Assembly (NCBI RefSeq): GCF_900537075.1
Contig: NZ_UNRA01000002.1
Coordinates: 951,228-1,015,227, forward strand
Reading direction: 5' to 3'
DNA from: Tropicibacter sp. Alg240-R139
GTDB taxonomy: Bacteria > Pseudomonadota > Alphaproteobacteria > Rhodobacterales > Rhodobacteraceae
DNA length: 64,000 nucleotides
The notes under the pieces: generated by a model
The model's database searches: none
Told to the model about the DNA's origin: nothing
Seen by the model: only the letters and a program-made list of their open reading frames with translations
Part shown: piece after piece, positions 1 through 9,016 of the stretch
Position numbering within the stretch: position 1 is the stretch's first letter
How the letters are laid out: each line of letters opens with the position of its first letter
Position numbers and translations under genes: made by a program

Positions 1-1
1 T

Positions 2-421
2 GGCGACGTGGTAGCCAAGCGCTTGACTGTTCTCGCTGGCGATCTCCGCAAAACCGGCAAACAGTTCTCGAAAGAGGGGTGGAACGAATTGCAGCAGATG
101 CACGAGACTATTCTTGTGAACATGCAATTGGCGTCAAATGTCCTGATTTCGGACGATCTGGAAAGTGCTCGCCTGTTGAACGCCGAAAAGACCGAGGTGA
201 AGCGGGCCGAGCGTGACAGCCGCAAGCGGCATTTCCGACGCTTGCAAGTCGGTCAGGTGCAGAGTTTTGAAACGAGCGACATTCATCTCGAGACGCTAAG
301 GGCATTTCGTGACTTCAACAGCCATATCGCCTCGGTCGCGACGCCGATCTTGTATCAAAGCGGGCAGTTGCTTGAGACACGCCTGATCGAAGACATGCCC
401 AAAACGGACGCCGAGAGTTAA
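2..421 (+). CDS. Na/Pi cotransporter family protein, C-terminal part (5' end outside window)
   Basis: The open frame runs in from the left edge, so only the last 140 or so residues are visible. They form a charged, alpha-helical, PhoU-like segment (region LNAEKTEVKRAERDSRKRHF followed by a helix ending ASVATPILYQSG) of the kind found in the cytoplasmic tail of NptA/YjbB-type sodium/phosphate cotransporters. The membrane domain would lie upstream of the window. A GTG at position 8 could be read as a start, but the frame is open to the edge and the family is much longer, so this is treated as partial. The DMT exporter follows after 6 bp and may be cotranscribed. Family assignment rests on the tail alone. 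Confidence 0.7.
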   Translation, partial: GDVVAKRLTVLAGDLRKTGKQFSKEGWNELQQMHETILVNMQLASNVLISDDLESARLLNAEKTEVKRAERDSRKRHFRRLQVGQVQSFETSDIHLETLRAFRDFNSHIASVATPILYQSGQLLETRLIEDMPKTDAES

Positions 422-427
422 GCATCC

Positions 428-1267
428 ATGTCCGGTTCTATCGTTGCCATCATCCTATCCGCTGCCTTGCTGCACGCGATCTGGAACGCAATTGTCAAAA
501 CGGCGGCAGACCGCACGACCACTCTGGGTCTGGTGGCCCTTGGCCATGTGCTGCCTGCCGCGATCATGGTCAGCGTGCTGCCTCTGCCGAGTGCTGAAAG
601 TTTTGTCTACATTCTGATCTCTACTGGGGTGCATTTCGGCTACTACTACATGCTGGGCCGGGCCTATCAACACGGGGATCTCAGCGTGGTCTACCCCATC
701 GCGCGCGGCATTGTGCCTGCGTTGGTGTCGTTGTGGGCAATGATCCTGGTGGGCGAGGTTCTGCCCTCGCAGGCTTGGGCCGGTATTGCGGTGATCGCCC
801 TTGGCATTCAGCTCAGCAGTTGGAAGGCGCTGCGGTCGGGTGTGGACCGTGCGGCGCTTGGCTTTGCCCTTGGCACCGGGTTTTGCATCTCGATCTATTC
901 CGTGGTGGACGGGATCGGTGTTCGGTTGTCCGGCAATACACTGTCCTATTGGGCTTGGGGTGCGTTCCTGCACATCTTCATCGCGGGGTTTGTAGGCATC
1001 CGCAAACGTGCTTCTCTGACCGCCCTGCCCCCACGCGTCTGGGTTCTTGGTCTTGCGGGCGGCCTGGTTTCAATGACCGCTTATGGTCTGGTGCTTTACG
1101 CCAAGAACTTTGCGCCCCTTGGCGCGGTATCCGCTTTACGCGAAACATCCGTCATTTTTGCCGCTTTGATCGGCTTCCTCCTCCTTGGCGAGGGCAACTG
1201 GAAACGCCGTTTGGGCGCGGCCATCCTGATGGCAATCGGCGTGGCCCTTATCGGGACCAGCGGCTAA
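428..1267 (+). CDS. EamA/DMT-family permease
   Basis: This is a 279-residue, very hydrophobic protein with about ten predicted membrane segments in two similar halves, the layout of the drug/metabolite transporter superfamily (EamA domains). Typical EamA features are visible: an N-terminal LHAIWNAIVK helix and a second-half helix containing the motif GAVSALRETSVIFAALIG followed by GE. Members export small metabolites or amino acids; the substrate cannot be inferred here. It begins 6 bp after the upstream phosphate-transporter gene. A hairpin with a T tract about 150 bp downstream (1420-1440) is the likely end of the transcript. Confidence 0.85.
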   Translation: MSGSIVAIILSAALLHAIWNAIVKTAADRTTTLGLVALGHVLPAAIMVSVLPLPSAESFVYILISTGVHFGYYYMLGRAYQHGDLSVVYPIARGIVPALVSLWAMILVGEVLPSQAWAGIAVIALGIQLSSWKALRSGVDRAALGFALGTGFCISIYSVVDGIGVRLSGNTLSYWAWGAFLHIFIAGFVGIRKRASLTALPPRVWVLGLAGGLVSMTAYGLVLYAKNFAPLGAVSALRETSVIFAALIGFLLLGEGNWKRRLGAAILMAIGVALIGTSG

Positions 1268-1419
1268 ACCCGCCTAACCAGAAGGTACCCCCTAAGCACC
1301 ATCAGGCGCGACGGATATCCCCAGATGCAATAAGAGTCGTGGTTCAAGTATCGCTCATAGAACCCCAGGTCTCTCCCGTGGGCTGTTCCCACATCGGCGA
1401 GTCAAAAATACACAATAAG

Positions 1420-1440
1420 CCGCCGTAGTCGGCGGGTTTT
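1420..1440 (+). terminator. Rho-independent terminator after the DMT permease
   Basis: A perfect 6-bp GC stem, CCGCCG (1420-1425) against CGGCGG (1430-1435), with loop TAGT, is followed by GTTTT. It lies downstream of the DMT permease and just before the 3' end of the convergent sulfatase gene. Confidence 0.6.
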
Positions 1441-1476
1441 CTTTCAACAGGCCAGTCTGGCAAAAGGGTGAGCGGG

Positions 1477-3132
1477 CTACTTGTAAGTGATGGTCTTCTC
1501 GATCTCCTCAGGCGGCAGTTCCCGCTCGTCATAAACACCGATAAAGATTCCGACAGAAGACGCCGAGCCTTTGCGCTTGCCCTTCAGATATTTTGAACTG
1601 ACCGTTGTTCGCTGTGACGGCCGCCGGGCCCACTGGGACAGACGCTCCATAAACATCTCGATCACCTCGGCGTAAGCCGGGTCAGCGCCCAAATCGTTCA
1701 ACTCATTCGCGTCGTTCTTCAGGTCAAACAACAATGGACGGAACCCACCGTCAGCAAAGACGAACTTCCACTCTTTGTCGGTCAACATGAACAACCGCGC
1801 CTGTTTGGGGTCTAGTCCTAGCGCCGCAGCCTCGGGTGTGGCCGAATAATCGTATTCACTTACCGCATAGTCACGCCACTTGTCCGGCGCCTGACCATGC
1901 AGGAACGGAAGCAGCGACCGGCCCTCAAGCACATGGTCTGGCACATCACCACCGGCGAGATCCACAAACGTCGCCGCCAAGTCGATGCTTTCAACCAGGG
2001 CATCGCAAACGGTGCCTCGGGTCGCATCCGCCTGCTCGGACGGATCAAAGACGATCAGCGGCACCCGCACGGACGGATCATGGAACAGATCTTTTTCGCC
2101 CAGCCAATGATCACCCAGGTAATCGCCATGGTCCGAGGTCACGACAATCATGGTATCGTCCATATGCCCAGTCTCTTCTAACCAGCGGAACAGGCGACCC
2201 ATCTGATCGTCGGCTTGTTTGATCAACCCCATATACGCCGGGATCACCTTTTCCCGCACGCCAGGCTTGCTGAAAGTCTGCCCAATCTCGCTCTGCATAA
2301 ACTGCTCATAAACGGGGTGCGTATCTTCCAACTCGGCGTCCGAGCGCACAACCGGCAAGATCTGATTGGCGCCGTACATATCGTGATAGGGCGCGGGCAC
2401 TATGTAGGGCCAGTGCGGTTTGATGTAGGACAGGTGGCACATCCAGGGGCCTGTGCCCTTGGCGTCCTGCTCTGTTATGAATTCCATCGCCTGAGAGGTT
2501 AGCCAAGGAGTCTCACTATCTTCCTCGCGAATATTGGCCGCTTTGTCGGCGTGTCGCATAAACCAGCCCGAGGCAACACTCCCATCCTCGTCAACACCAG
2601 CATTGGCGTTGTGCTGCCATGGGTTTTCCGCCTCGTACCCCTGGCCTTTGAGATACTCGTTATAGGGCGAGCGTTTCTTATCATAAAATCCCGCAGGTCC
2701 TTCACCCCAAAGCCCATCGTCGCGTAGAAATACGTCGAACCCACATTCCGCCACCCGTGCGCCAATGACGCCATCGCGTGAGATGCCAAGGCGGGCCATA
2801 CCTTCGTGATCGACGCTCATGTGGGTCTTGCCGATCAACCAACTGTCCATGCCGCGCGCACGCAAGTGATCGCCCAACGTGACCTCGCCCACCTTTAGCG
2901 GAAAGTTGTTCCAGGCAGCACCGTGGCTGTGCACGTAGCGCCCGGTGTAGAAACTCATCCGGGACGCACCGCAGATCGGCGACTGCACGTAACAATGCGA
3001 AAAACGCACACCCTTGGCCGCCAGCGCGTCCAAGTGTGGGGTTTCAAGGGTCGGATGTCCGGCGCAGCTGAGGTAATCAAACCGCAGCTGGTCGAACATG
3101 ATGAACAAGATATTCTTGGCCTGTCGGCTCAT
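1477..3132 (-). CDS. Sulfatase / phosphonate monoester hydrolase-like enzyme
   Basis: The 551-residue product belongs to the alkaline phosphatase/sulfatase superfamily. The N-terminal NILFIMFDQLRFD segment supplies metal-binding Asp residues, and the later TSDHGDYLGDH segment a second metal site. The formylglycine-type site is C54-G-A-S-R58; classical sulfatases have C-x-P-x-R, so the Pro is replaced by Ala while the modified Cys and the Arg are kept. The overall layout, including HWPYIVPAPYHDMY and a long charged C-terminus, recalls rhizobial phosphonate monoester hydrolases as much as sulfatases. There is no signal peptide, so it is probably cytoplasmic. Start chosen at 3132 because GGAGA lies 7 bp upstream; a longer frame to 3162 lacks support. 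Substrate unknown. Confidence 0.85.
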   Translation of the reverse strand: MSRQAKNILFIMFDQLRFDYLSCAGHPTLETPHLDALAAKGVRFSHCYVQSPICGASRMSFYTGRYVHSHGAAWNNFPLKVGEVTLGDHLRARGMDSWLIGKTHMSVDHEGMARLGISRDGVIGARVAECGFDVFLRDDGLWGEGPAGFYDKKRSPYNEYLKGQGYEAENPWQHNANAGVDEDGSVASGWFMRHADKAANIREEDSETPWLTSQAMEFITEQDAKGTGPWMCHLSYIKPHWPYIVPAPYHDMYGANQILPVVRSDAELEDTHPVYEQFMQSEIGQTFSKPGVREKVIPAYMGLIKQADDQMGRLFRWLEETGHMDDTMIVVTSDHGDYLGDHWLGEKDLFHDPSVRVPLIVFDPSEQADATRGTVCDALVESIDLAATFVDLAGGDVPDHVLEGRSLLPFLHGQAPDKWRDYAVSEYDYSATPEAAALGLDPKQARLFMLTDKEWKFVFADGGFRPLLFDLKNDANELNDLGADPAYAEVIEMFMERLSQWARRPSQRTTVSSKYLKGKRKGSASSVGIFIGVYDERELPPEEIEKTITYK

Positions 3133-3239
3133 GATGATGTCTCCACGGTGCCATGCACGCACAAAAGAGCGCGCCCAGATGGGGCAAGGTCGTCACCAAT
3201 TTTGCAACCGTCAAGCGGGGTTTGCTTATGTCCTGCGAA

Positions 3240-4685
3240 TTAATCTCGGGCGTAGACGTCCTCGTACCGGATGATGTCATCCTCGCCCAAGTACGAACCG
3301 GTCTGAATCTCGATCAAGACCATCGGCACCTTGCCCGGGTTTTCCATCCGATGCACGGCCCCCAATGGCACATAGATAGATTGGTTTTCGGAAACCAGCG
3401 TAACAGTGTCATCCACAGTCACCTTTGCCGTGCCTTCGACCACGATCCAATGTTCCGAGCGATGGTGATGGCTTTGCAAGCTTAGCGCGGCACCGGGATG
3501 GACCATGATCCTCTTGACCTGAAACCGCTCGCCGATCACCAGACTTTCGAACCAGCCCCATGGGCGGTGATCCTTACGGAACAACTCGGCCTGTTTCGCC
3601 TCTTTTTTCTTGAGCGCAGTCACCGCCTGTTTCACATCTTGCGACCGGCTGGCATCTGCGACCAGCACGGCGTCAGCCATGGCGATGGTCACAATATCCT
3701 TAAGCCCAATACCCACAACTTCGATGCTACTTTCTTCAGAACGGAGCATGGTGTTTTCACAATCAATGGCTGTGGCAGCGCCTGACAAGGCAACGCCGCC
3801 GTCGGTCTGCTCCATCTCGCGCCAAACTGCATCCCAGCCACCTAAGTCGGACCACCCGTGATTAAACGGTACCGCGCCGATATTGTCGGCCTTTTCCATC
3901 ACCGCATAGTCAATCGAGATATCTTCGAGGTTCTGCCAAGGCTCCTGTGCCAGCCGAAAGAACCCCAAATCAGGCTTACCTTCTTCCAACGACTGCCGGA
4001 CATGACCCACCATGTCCGGCATATGCTGCTCAAAAGCTGCAATGATGGTTTCTGGGGCAAACAGAAACAGCCCTGCGTTCCACAGATGTTGACCCGAAGC
4101 CATCATCCGCACGGCATTGTCAGCATCCGGTTTTTCCACAAACTTACTCAGCGGAATGAAACCATCCTCGTCCGCCTCCGGAACTCGCGACAACTCCAGA
4201 TAGCCATAACCTGTCTCGGCCCGGTCCGGCACCACACCAAAGGTGATAAGTTGCCCCTCACGCGCGGCCTCGGCTCCACGGTCGACCATGGCGCGAAATG
4301 CGTCGACGTCGGGGATAGCGTGATCGGACGGCGCAACCAGCATCAAACCGCCCTGCTCGTGTTTTTGCATCCAAAGAGCCGCCGCCAGGATCGCAGGCGC
4401 TGTATTGCGCCCCTCAGGCTCAAGCATGATCGCGCCGGGATCAATACCGATCTCCATCAGCTGTTCCGTGACAATGAACCGGAAGTCCGAATTGGTCAGA
4501 ACGATGGGTGCGTTGAAATTCTCGCCGCTCATCCGGCCCGCGGTGCCTTGAAACAACGAACGGTCGCCGATCAAGTTGGCAAATTGCTTGGGATAGCTTT
4601 TGCGCGACAAGGGCCACAGCCGCGTACCAGAGCCGCCACACAGGATGACCGGGGTGATTTTGTCGTTGAAATCAATGGCACTCAT
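3240..4685 (-). CDS. manC: Mannose-1-phosphate guanylyltransferase / mannose-6-phosphate isomerase
   Basis: This is a 481-residue bifunctional-type enzyme making GDP-mannose from mannose-1-phosphate and GTP, with a C-terminal isomerase-type cupin. The nucleotidyltransferase signature LCGGSGTRLWPLSRKSYPKQF spans about residues 15-35, and FVEKPD provides the second substrate site. The last 110 residues form the type II phosphomannose isomerase cupin (RPWGWFESL, then HPGAALSLQSHHHRSEHW with the metal-binding histidines). Length fits ManC/CpsB/AlgA. It supplies exopolysaccharide or lipopolysaccharide synthesis, but no glycosyltransferase genes are nearby, so it appears to be a stand-alone gene. 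It may be cotranscribed with the downstream sulfatase (107-bp gap). Confidence 0.93.
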   Translation of the reverse strand: MSAIDFNDKITPVILCGGSGTRLWPLSRKSYPKQFANLIGDRSLFQGTAGRMSGENFNAPIVLTNSDFRFIVTEQLMEIGIDPGAIMLEPEGRNTAPAILAAALWMQKHEQGGLMLVAPSDHAIPDVDAFRAMVDRGAEAAREGQLITFGVVPDRAETGYGYLELSRVPEADEDGFIPLSKFVEKPDADNAVRMMASGQHLWNAGLFLFAPETIIAAFEQHMPDMVGHVRQSLEEGKPDLGFFRLAQEPWQNLEDISIDYAVMEKADNIGAVPFNHGWSDLGGWDAVWREMEQTDGGVALSGAATAIDCENTMLRSEESSIEVVGIGLKDIVTIAMADAVLVADASRSQDVKQAVTALKKKEAKQAELFRKDHRPWGWFESLVIGERFQVKRIMVHPGAALSLQSHHHRSEHWIVVEGTAKVTVDDTVTLVSENQSIYVPLGAVHRMENPGKVPMVLIEIQTGSYLGEDDIIRYEDVYARD

Positions 4686-5423
4686 GTTGATTTACGCCCT
4701 CTGATCAAATTTACGAATCTTCATATCGGTCGCGCAACATCTTAACAACACATGACCTGAGACTAACGAGCATAGTGTCTGGCTTGATGCCAATGCCACG
4801 CAACCGAAAATCATCTGCGTCACCGTCGAACGGAGAGGTCTTCGACGCAGCTCAGCCATTGGGCGGCTGATGCCCGGCTCAAGTGGGGTACAACCTCCGG
4901 CTGGGTGTCGACCGATGGTCCGGGTCACTGCGCGACTGGCTACAGCATACCCTTGCTCGATCACTTTCATCGCTGAAAACCCGGAACATGGGTGCCCAAC
5001 CACGCGCGGTCGCTAAGCTTTCACTATTCGCCAGGTCCATTTTTCGCAGCATCCCGCCAACCAGTGACCAAATTATCCTATGTAACTGATGTTTGTCCCG
5101 CACGAGCAAGCGCCTTACAGGCGGGGATACAGATGTAACCTGACCTTCCGACCACCGGGATGTGGGCCAGACAAACGTTCAAAGTTGACTGAGGCAGATC
5201 AGTATTGGTCGCATCAATATGGGCTCTGACAGCATATGTCTCACAACGCCGTTCGGGCTGAGGTGGTCAGAAAACTGCTCGCGTACAACCTAGAGTTTGA
5301 CAACTCAACACACCCACGCTTAACTGGAGAAACTCTTCCCACTGCAAGGCTTTACCTTGGTTTCGCGTTCCGACTAGGCGCAACCGAGATCGGAACAAGT
5401 GTGTCAAACAGGGAAAAAGCATC
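4686..5423. other. Long intergenic stretch without a supported gene
   Basis: About 740 bp separate the divergent manC and K+ channel genes. Only short frames of 60-100 codons occur, all lacking a convincing ribosome-binding site or recognisable protein features. I see no tRNA-like cloverleaf, strong terminator or repeat. It should hold the promoters of both flanking genes and could encode a small RNA, which cannot be judged by eye. Confidence 0.5.
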
Positions 5424-5759
5424 ATGACTGCACTCAAGAGAATTCTTCGCGGGATGAATGTCGCGCTCAAGGATGGGCGGGTCAAAGGCATTCTGGCTTT
5501 CACCATTGGAATGATCCTGTGGGCCTCGATCTTCTATCATTTTGTCGAAGGGTGGAGTTGGCTTGATTCAATCTATTTCTCGGTGGTGACGATTTCGACC
5601 GTGGGGTTCGGGGACTTCTCGCCTGAAACGCCTGCGGGCAAGATTTTTACGATGATCTACATCCTTGTCGGCCTGGGCGTCTTTGTCACCGCTGCCACAA
5701 CCATTGCCGACACGATCCTTTCGCAATCGGATGACAAGGATAACAGCGGGAAACCGTGA
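5424..5759 (+). CDS. Two-transmembrane potassium channel family protein
   Basis: The 111-residue product has the minimal 2-TM/one-pore layout. TM1 is about residues 22-41, a pore helix follows around WLDSIYFSVVTIS, the selectivity filter TVGFGD is at 59-64, and TM2 is about 74-98. The GFG in place of GYG is common in prokaryotic channels. There is no RCK/TrkA-N regulatory domain, so gating must come from the membrane part or from partners. A frame of 63 codons just upstream has no supporting features. The AI-2E operon starts 91 bp downstream on the same strand, so cotranscription is possible. Confidence 0.85.
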   Translation: MTALKRILRGMNVALKDGRVKGILAFTIGMILWASIFYHFVEGWSWLDSIYFSVVTISTVGFGDFSPETPAGKIFTMIYILVGLGVFVTAATTIADTILSQSDDKDNSGKP

Positions 5760-5850
5760 CAGACGCACGAGCGAAAAAAAATCAAACAAATGTTCATATG
5801 ACGATTTATGAGTGTATCATTTGGAATGATAAACATCTTGGAGGGATGGA

Positions 5851-6927
5851 ATGGAAAAGACACAGGACGCAAAGATTGTAGATCTCGCAATACGTTTGCT
5901 GTTTCTCGGGTTATTCCTCTACAGCGCGCTTGTTATGGTCGCGCCTTTGGCCAGCGTGGTCATCTGGGCCGCGATTTTGTGTGTGGCGCTCTATCCCGTT
6001 TACGACTGGTTGCAAGCCAAATTAGGGGGCCGCAAAGGTCTTGCTTCAACCGTCCTGGTTCTCCTTGGCCTTGTGCTGACCCTGGGGCCTGTAGCGACCG
6101 CCGTTTCAGGCGTGGCTGAACTTGGTTCAGAGTTCGCGGAACAGGCGGCAAGCGGAAAACTCAAAATCCCGCCTGCACCTGAGGGGCTAAAGGAAATACC
6201 AATTGTTGGCGGCAAATTGGCCGACGCATGGGCTATGTTCGAACGCAATCTCGACGGCGCCATCGCAAAATACGGCCCGCAAATCCTGGAAATCACCAGA
6301 ACCCTCTTTGGAAAAGTTCTAGGCATCGGCATCGGCCTTTTGGGGCTCGCCTTGTCGGTGATCATCATGGGCGCCTTGTTCGCACCCGGCCAGCAGGTCG
6401 TTGGTGGGCTGCAACGTTTTGCAAACCGCGTCTTTGCACCCGGTGGGGCCGAATTTGTGATCCTAGCCGGCGCCACCATTCGCAACGTGACCAAGGGTGT
6501 GATCGGTGTGGCGGCGATTCAGGCGTTTGTCATATGGGTACTCTTGACTGTTTTTGGAATCTCTTCGGCTGCCACGCTGGCCTTTATCTGCCTGATCCTA
6601 TCCATTATCCAAATCGGACCCGGTCTCGTGTTGCTGCCGCTGATAATATACGCGTGGAGCTCAATGTCCGGAGGATCCGCCCTGATCTTTACCGTCCTGG
6701 CCATTCCCGCAATGATTATGGACAGCTTCTTACGACCTGTCTTTATCTCCAAGGGATTGGAAACTCCGATGTTGGTCATCCTGATCGGTGTACTTGGCGG
6801 TATGATGGCCTATGGGTTGATCGGCGTCTTCATGGGACCGGTGCTGTTTGCGGTTTTCTATGAGTTGTTCAAGGTCTGGATTGATGCTTCTGCGCACCCG
6901 GAAGATGCAGAGAGGTCCGCTGAATGA
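5851..6927 (+). CDS. AI-2E family transporter (PerM/YdiK-like)
   Basis: This is a 358-residue membrane protein with two N-terminal TM helices, a soluble helical insert (about residues 85-160) and five or so C-terminal TM helices, the layout of the AI-2 exporter-like (PerM) family. The family includes autoinducer exporters and Na+/H+ antiporters, so the substrate is open. A strong GGAGG sits 8 bp before the ATG. The stop overlaps the next start as ATGA, so it is translationally coupled to the HlyD-type protein. This coupling with an HlyD/DUF2955 pair suggests a joint envelope or efflux role. Confidence 0.85.
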   Translation: MEKTQDAKIVDLAIRLLFLGLFLYSALVMVAPLASVVIWAAILCVALYPVYDWLQAKLGGRKGLASTVLVLLGLVLTLGPVATAVSGVAELGSEFAEQAASGKLKIPPAPEGLKEIPIVGGKLADAWAMFERNLDGAIAKYGPQILEITRTLFGKVLGIGIGLLGLALSVIIMGALFAPGQQVVGGLQRFANRVFAPGGAEFVILAGATIRNVTKGVIGVAAIQAFVIWVLLTVFGISSAATLAFICLILSIIQIGPGLVLLPLIIYAWSSMSGGSALIFTVLAIPAMIMDSFLRPVFISKGLETPMLVILIGVLGGMMAYGLIGVFMGPVLFAVFYELFKVWIDASAHPEDAERSAE

Positions 6928-7988
6928 GAAAAACGATCTGGAGCACACTTGCAGTCATCCTGATCTTCCTGATCTGGTACCTGGCTGCAGATCGACAGAC
7001 GCCCTTTACTGGCAACGCGCGCGTCAAGGCGATCGCGACCCAAATCGTGCCCCAAGTCACGGGCACCGTGACAGAGGTGTTGGTCGAAAACGGTCAAATC
7101 GTCGAAGCCGGAGAGGTTATGGTTCGCATCGACCGCAGACCATATGAGATCGCCAAAACCAAGGCAGAGGCCGATCTGGAATCCGCAACGCAAGACGTGG
7201 GCGCTTCATCAGCCGAGGTCAGCGCTGCGCAAGCAAAACTTGCGCGCGCCCAAAGCGACCTGGACACAATCCGCATCCAAAGCGAACGAGTCTTCGCGCT
7301 TGAGAAGAAAGGCCTGGTGCCAATATCGCAGGCAGACAATGCGCGTGGGCAGTTGGCGGAATCCGTGGCCAATTTCGAAAACGCCCAGGCTGATCTGGAA
7401 AAGGCCAAACAACGCTTAGGAGACGACGGAACAGACAACCCCAAGATACAGCGCGCTCTGGCCGCTTTGGCTGAAGCCGAACTGGATCTGGAATGGACAG
7501 AACTGCGCGCCCCCGCAAAGGGCGTGGTCTCGAATCTTTTGATCGCTCCGGGCACCTATGCACGCTCTGGTCAGGACTTGCTGACGTTTCTGGATGCCAC
7601 TGACCTCTGGATTGAGGCCTATTTCACTGAAAATAACCTGGGCCGTACCAAAGTCGGCTCGCCCGTCGAAGTCGTGCTCGACATGCATCCCGGCCGGATC
7701 ATACCGGGCGTGATCGAAAGCTTTAGCGTGGGCGTGTCCATCAGTGGAGGAGACCAACCCGGAGTTCTGGCATCTGCCCCAAGCGCCAAAGGGTTCCTGC
7801 GCGAGCCGGAGCGGTTTCCGGTGCGCATCGTGCTCCCTGGCTATGAGGCCGGGAATGAAGATGACGACTTGCGTTTTCAGCTGAACGGGCAAGCCGACGT
7901 TATCATGTATCTGGGTGATAGTGGCCTGCTGAACATGGTTGGTCGCGGCTATATCCGTCTGGTTTCGATCATGACCTATGCATACTGA
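6924..7988 (+). CDS. HlyD/EmrA-type membrane fusion (periplasmic adaptor) protein
   Basis: The 354-residue product starts with a short cytoplasmic tip and one TM anchor (about residues 5-25). The first half of the lipoyl domain follows (ATQIVPQVTGTVTEVLVENGQ), then a long Ala/Gln/Lys-rich coiled-coil hairpin (about 85-180), the second lipoyl half (ELRAPAKGVVSNLLIAPGTY) and a beta-barrel region. Such adaptors link an inner-membrane pump to an outer-membrane channel. Its start overlaps the AI-2E gene by 4 bp and its end overlaps the DUF2955 gene by 11 bp, so the three form one coupled operon, resembling the AaeA/AaeB arrangement for aromatic acid efflux. Confidence 0.88.
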   Translation: MRKTIWSTLAVILIFLIWYLAADRQTPFTGNARVKAIATQIVPQVTGTVTEVLVENGQIVEAGEVMVRIDRRPYEIAKTKAEADLESATQDVGASSAEVSAAQAKLARAQSDLDTIRIQSERVFALEKKGLVPISQADNARGQLAESVANFENAQADLEKAKQRLGDDGTDNPKIQRALAALAEAELDLEWTELRAPAKGVVSNLLIAPGTYARSGQDLLTFLDATDLWIEAYFTENNLGRTKVGSPVEVVLDMHPGRIIPGVIESFSVGVSISGGDQPGVLASAPSAKGFLREPERFPVRIVLPGYEAGNEDDDLRFQLNGQADVIMYLGDSGLLNMVGRGYIRLVSIMTYAY

Positions 7989-8997
7989 AGACCGCGATTC
8001 AATCCTGCGCCTGGCCTTTGGCGTAACGTTGGCATTTGGGCTTGGCCTAGTGCTGGACTGGCCGCTGGCCTACATCGGGGCGGTGTTCGCCGCCCTGTTC
8101 CTGCAAGCGCCAATCGGCTTGCCACTTGCGGCTTTTGGCAAGCTTTTCGTCTTTTCCATTGGCCTGATGCTGATCTCTTTTGTACTCTCAGCAGTCTTCG
8201 CACCCTATTCGGTCGTTTTCCTGATCCTTGTGGCCATCGGGATCATTTTGTCCTTTGTATGGTCGGTGTCCGGTGCTGGGGTTCTACCAGGGGTTATCGC
8301 CCTGATGGGGGCGTTGATGATACCAAACCTGCTGCTGCAGTCTCAGGATCTGGCGCTTGTTTTGGTGTTCTGGATCCCGCTTAACCTGTTCTTTGCAGGC
8401 TGCGTATCGACGCTGATGTTCACCCTTATACCAGCCGCACCCCCGTCGGCCACCGCGCAAAAGAAAGCTCAGGCCGCGACCGACTTTGATCGCGCCCGAC
8501 GTATAACAAGGATGTCACTTGTCACCGTGCCTTTTGCCATAGTGTTTTTCTTGTCAGGGTCTTCTGCGCTGCTTGTTTTGTTCTTCGTGGCCCTGCTTAG
8601 CCAGCAATTGGCAGCCATGCCATCCGCCGGCACGACTGTGGCCAAGGCTATGCTGACGGCCAACATGCTGGGCGCAGGCGTCGCTATCGTCTGTTATGAA
8701 ATCAATGTAATCGCGCCGGTTCTTGTGACGCCTATACTGCTCTGCCTGCTTTTTTGTCTGACTTTAGGCGCGCTTGGCAAAACCAAAATACCGCTGGCCG
8801 CCGCCGCCGGGTCAGCTATCACAACGGCGATTGTCATCTATGGTGGAACCATTGCGCCATATTCAGACGATGCCGACATCAAAAGCATCGTCCGCGTCGC
8901 CCAAGTCGCGACGGCAGCTTTCTTCGTGATCATCGCCTATGTCGTGGTTGACGAATTTTTGCCCGAACAGAAACAAAAAGATACCCAAACCGCCTGA
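7978..8997 (+). CDS. DUF2955 / FUSC-like inner-membrane transporter
   Basis: This is a 339-residue protein with about ten hydrophobic segments in two blocks of roughly five, separated by a charged linker (about residues 155-175, AQKKAQAATDFDRARR). This matches the DUF2955 group, relatives of fusaric-acid resistance/AaeB pumps without the large cytoplasmic domain. It is probably the pump partner of the HlyD-type adaptor whose gene it overlaps by 11 bp. No outer-membrane TolC-like gene is in the window. It ends 19 bp before the convergent LysR gene. Confidence 0.8.
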   Translation: MHTEDRDSILRLAFGVTLAFGLGLVLDWPLAYIGAVFAALFLQAPIGLPLAAFGKLFVFSIGLMLISFVLSAVFAPYSVVFLILVAIGIILSFVWSVSGAGVLPGVIALMGALMIPNLLLQSQDLALVLVFWIPLNLFFAGCVSTLMFTLIPAAPPSATAQKKAQAATDFDRARRITRMSLVTVPFAIVFFLSGSSALLVLFFVALLSQQLAAMPSAGTTVAKAMLTANMLGAGVAIVCYEINVIAPVLVTPILLCLLFCLTLGALGKTKIPLAAAAGSAITTAIVIYGGTIAPYSDDADIKSIVRVAQVATAAFFVIIAYVVVDEFLPEQKQKDTQTA

Positions 8998-9016
8998 GCT
9001 AGTCCTGGGCTTGGAT

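Noticed and set aside
5236-5427. 63-codon frame before the K+ channel gene
   Set aside because: No ribosome-binding site, no recognisable features, and it overlaps the channel start.
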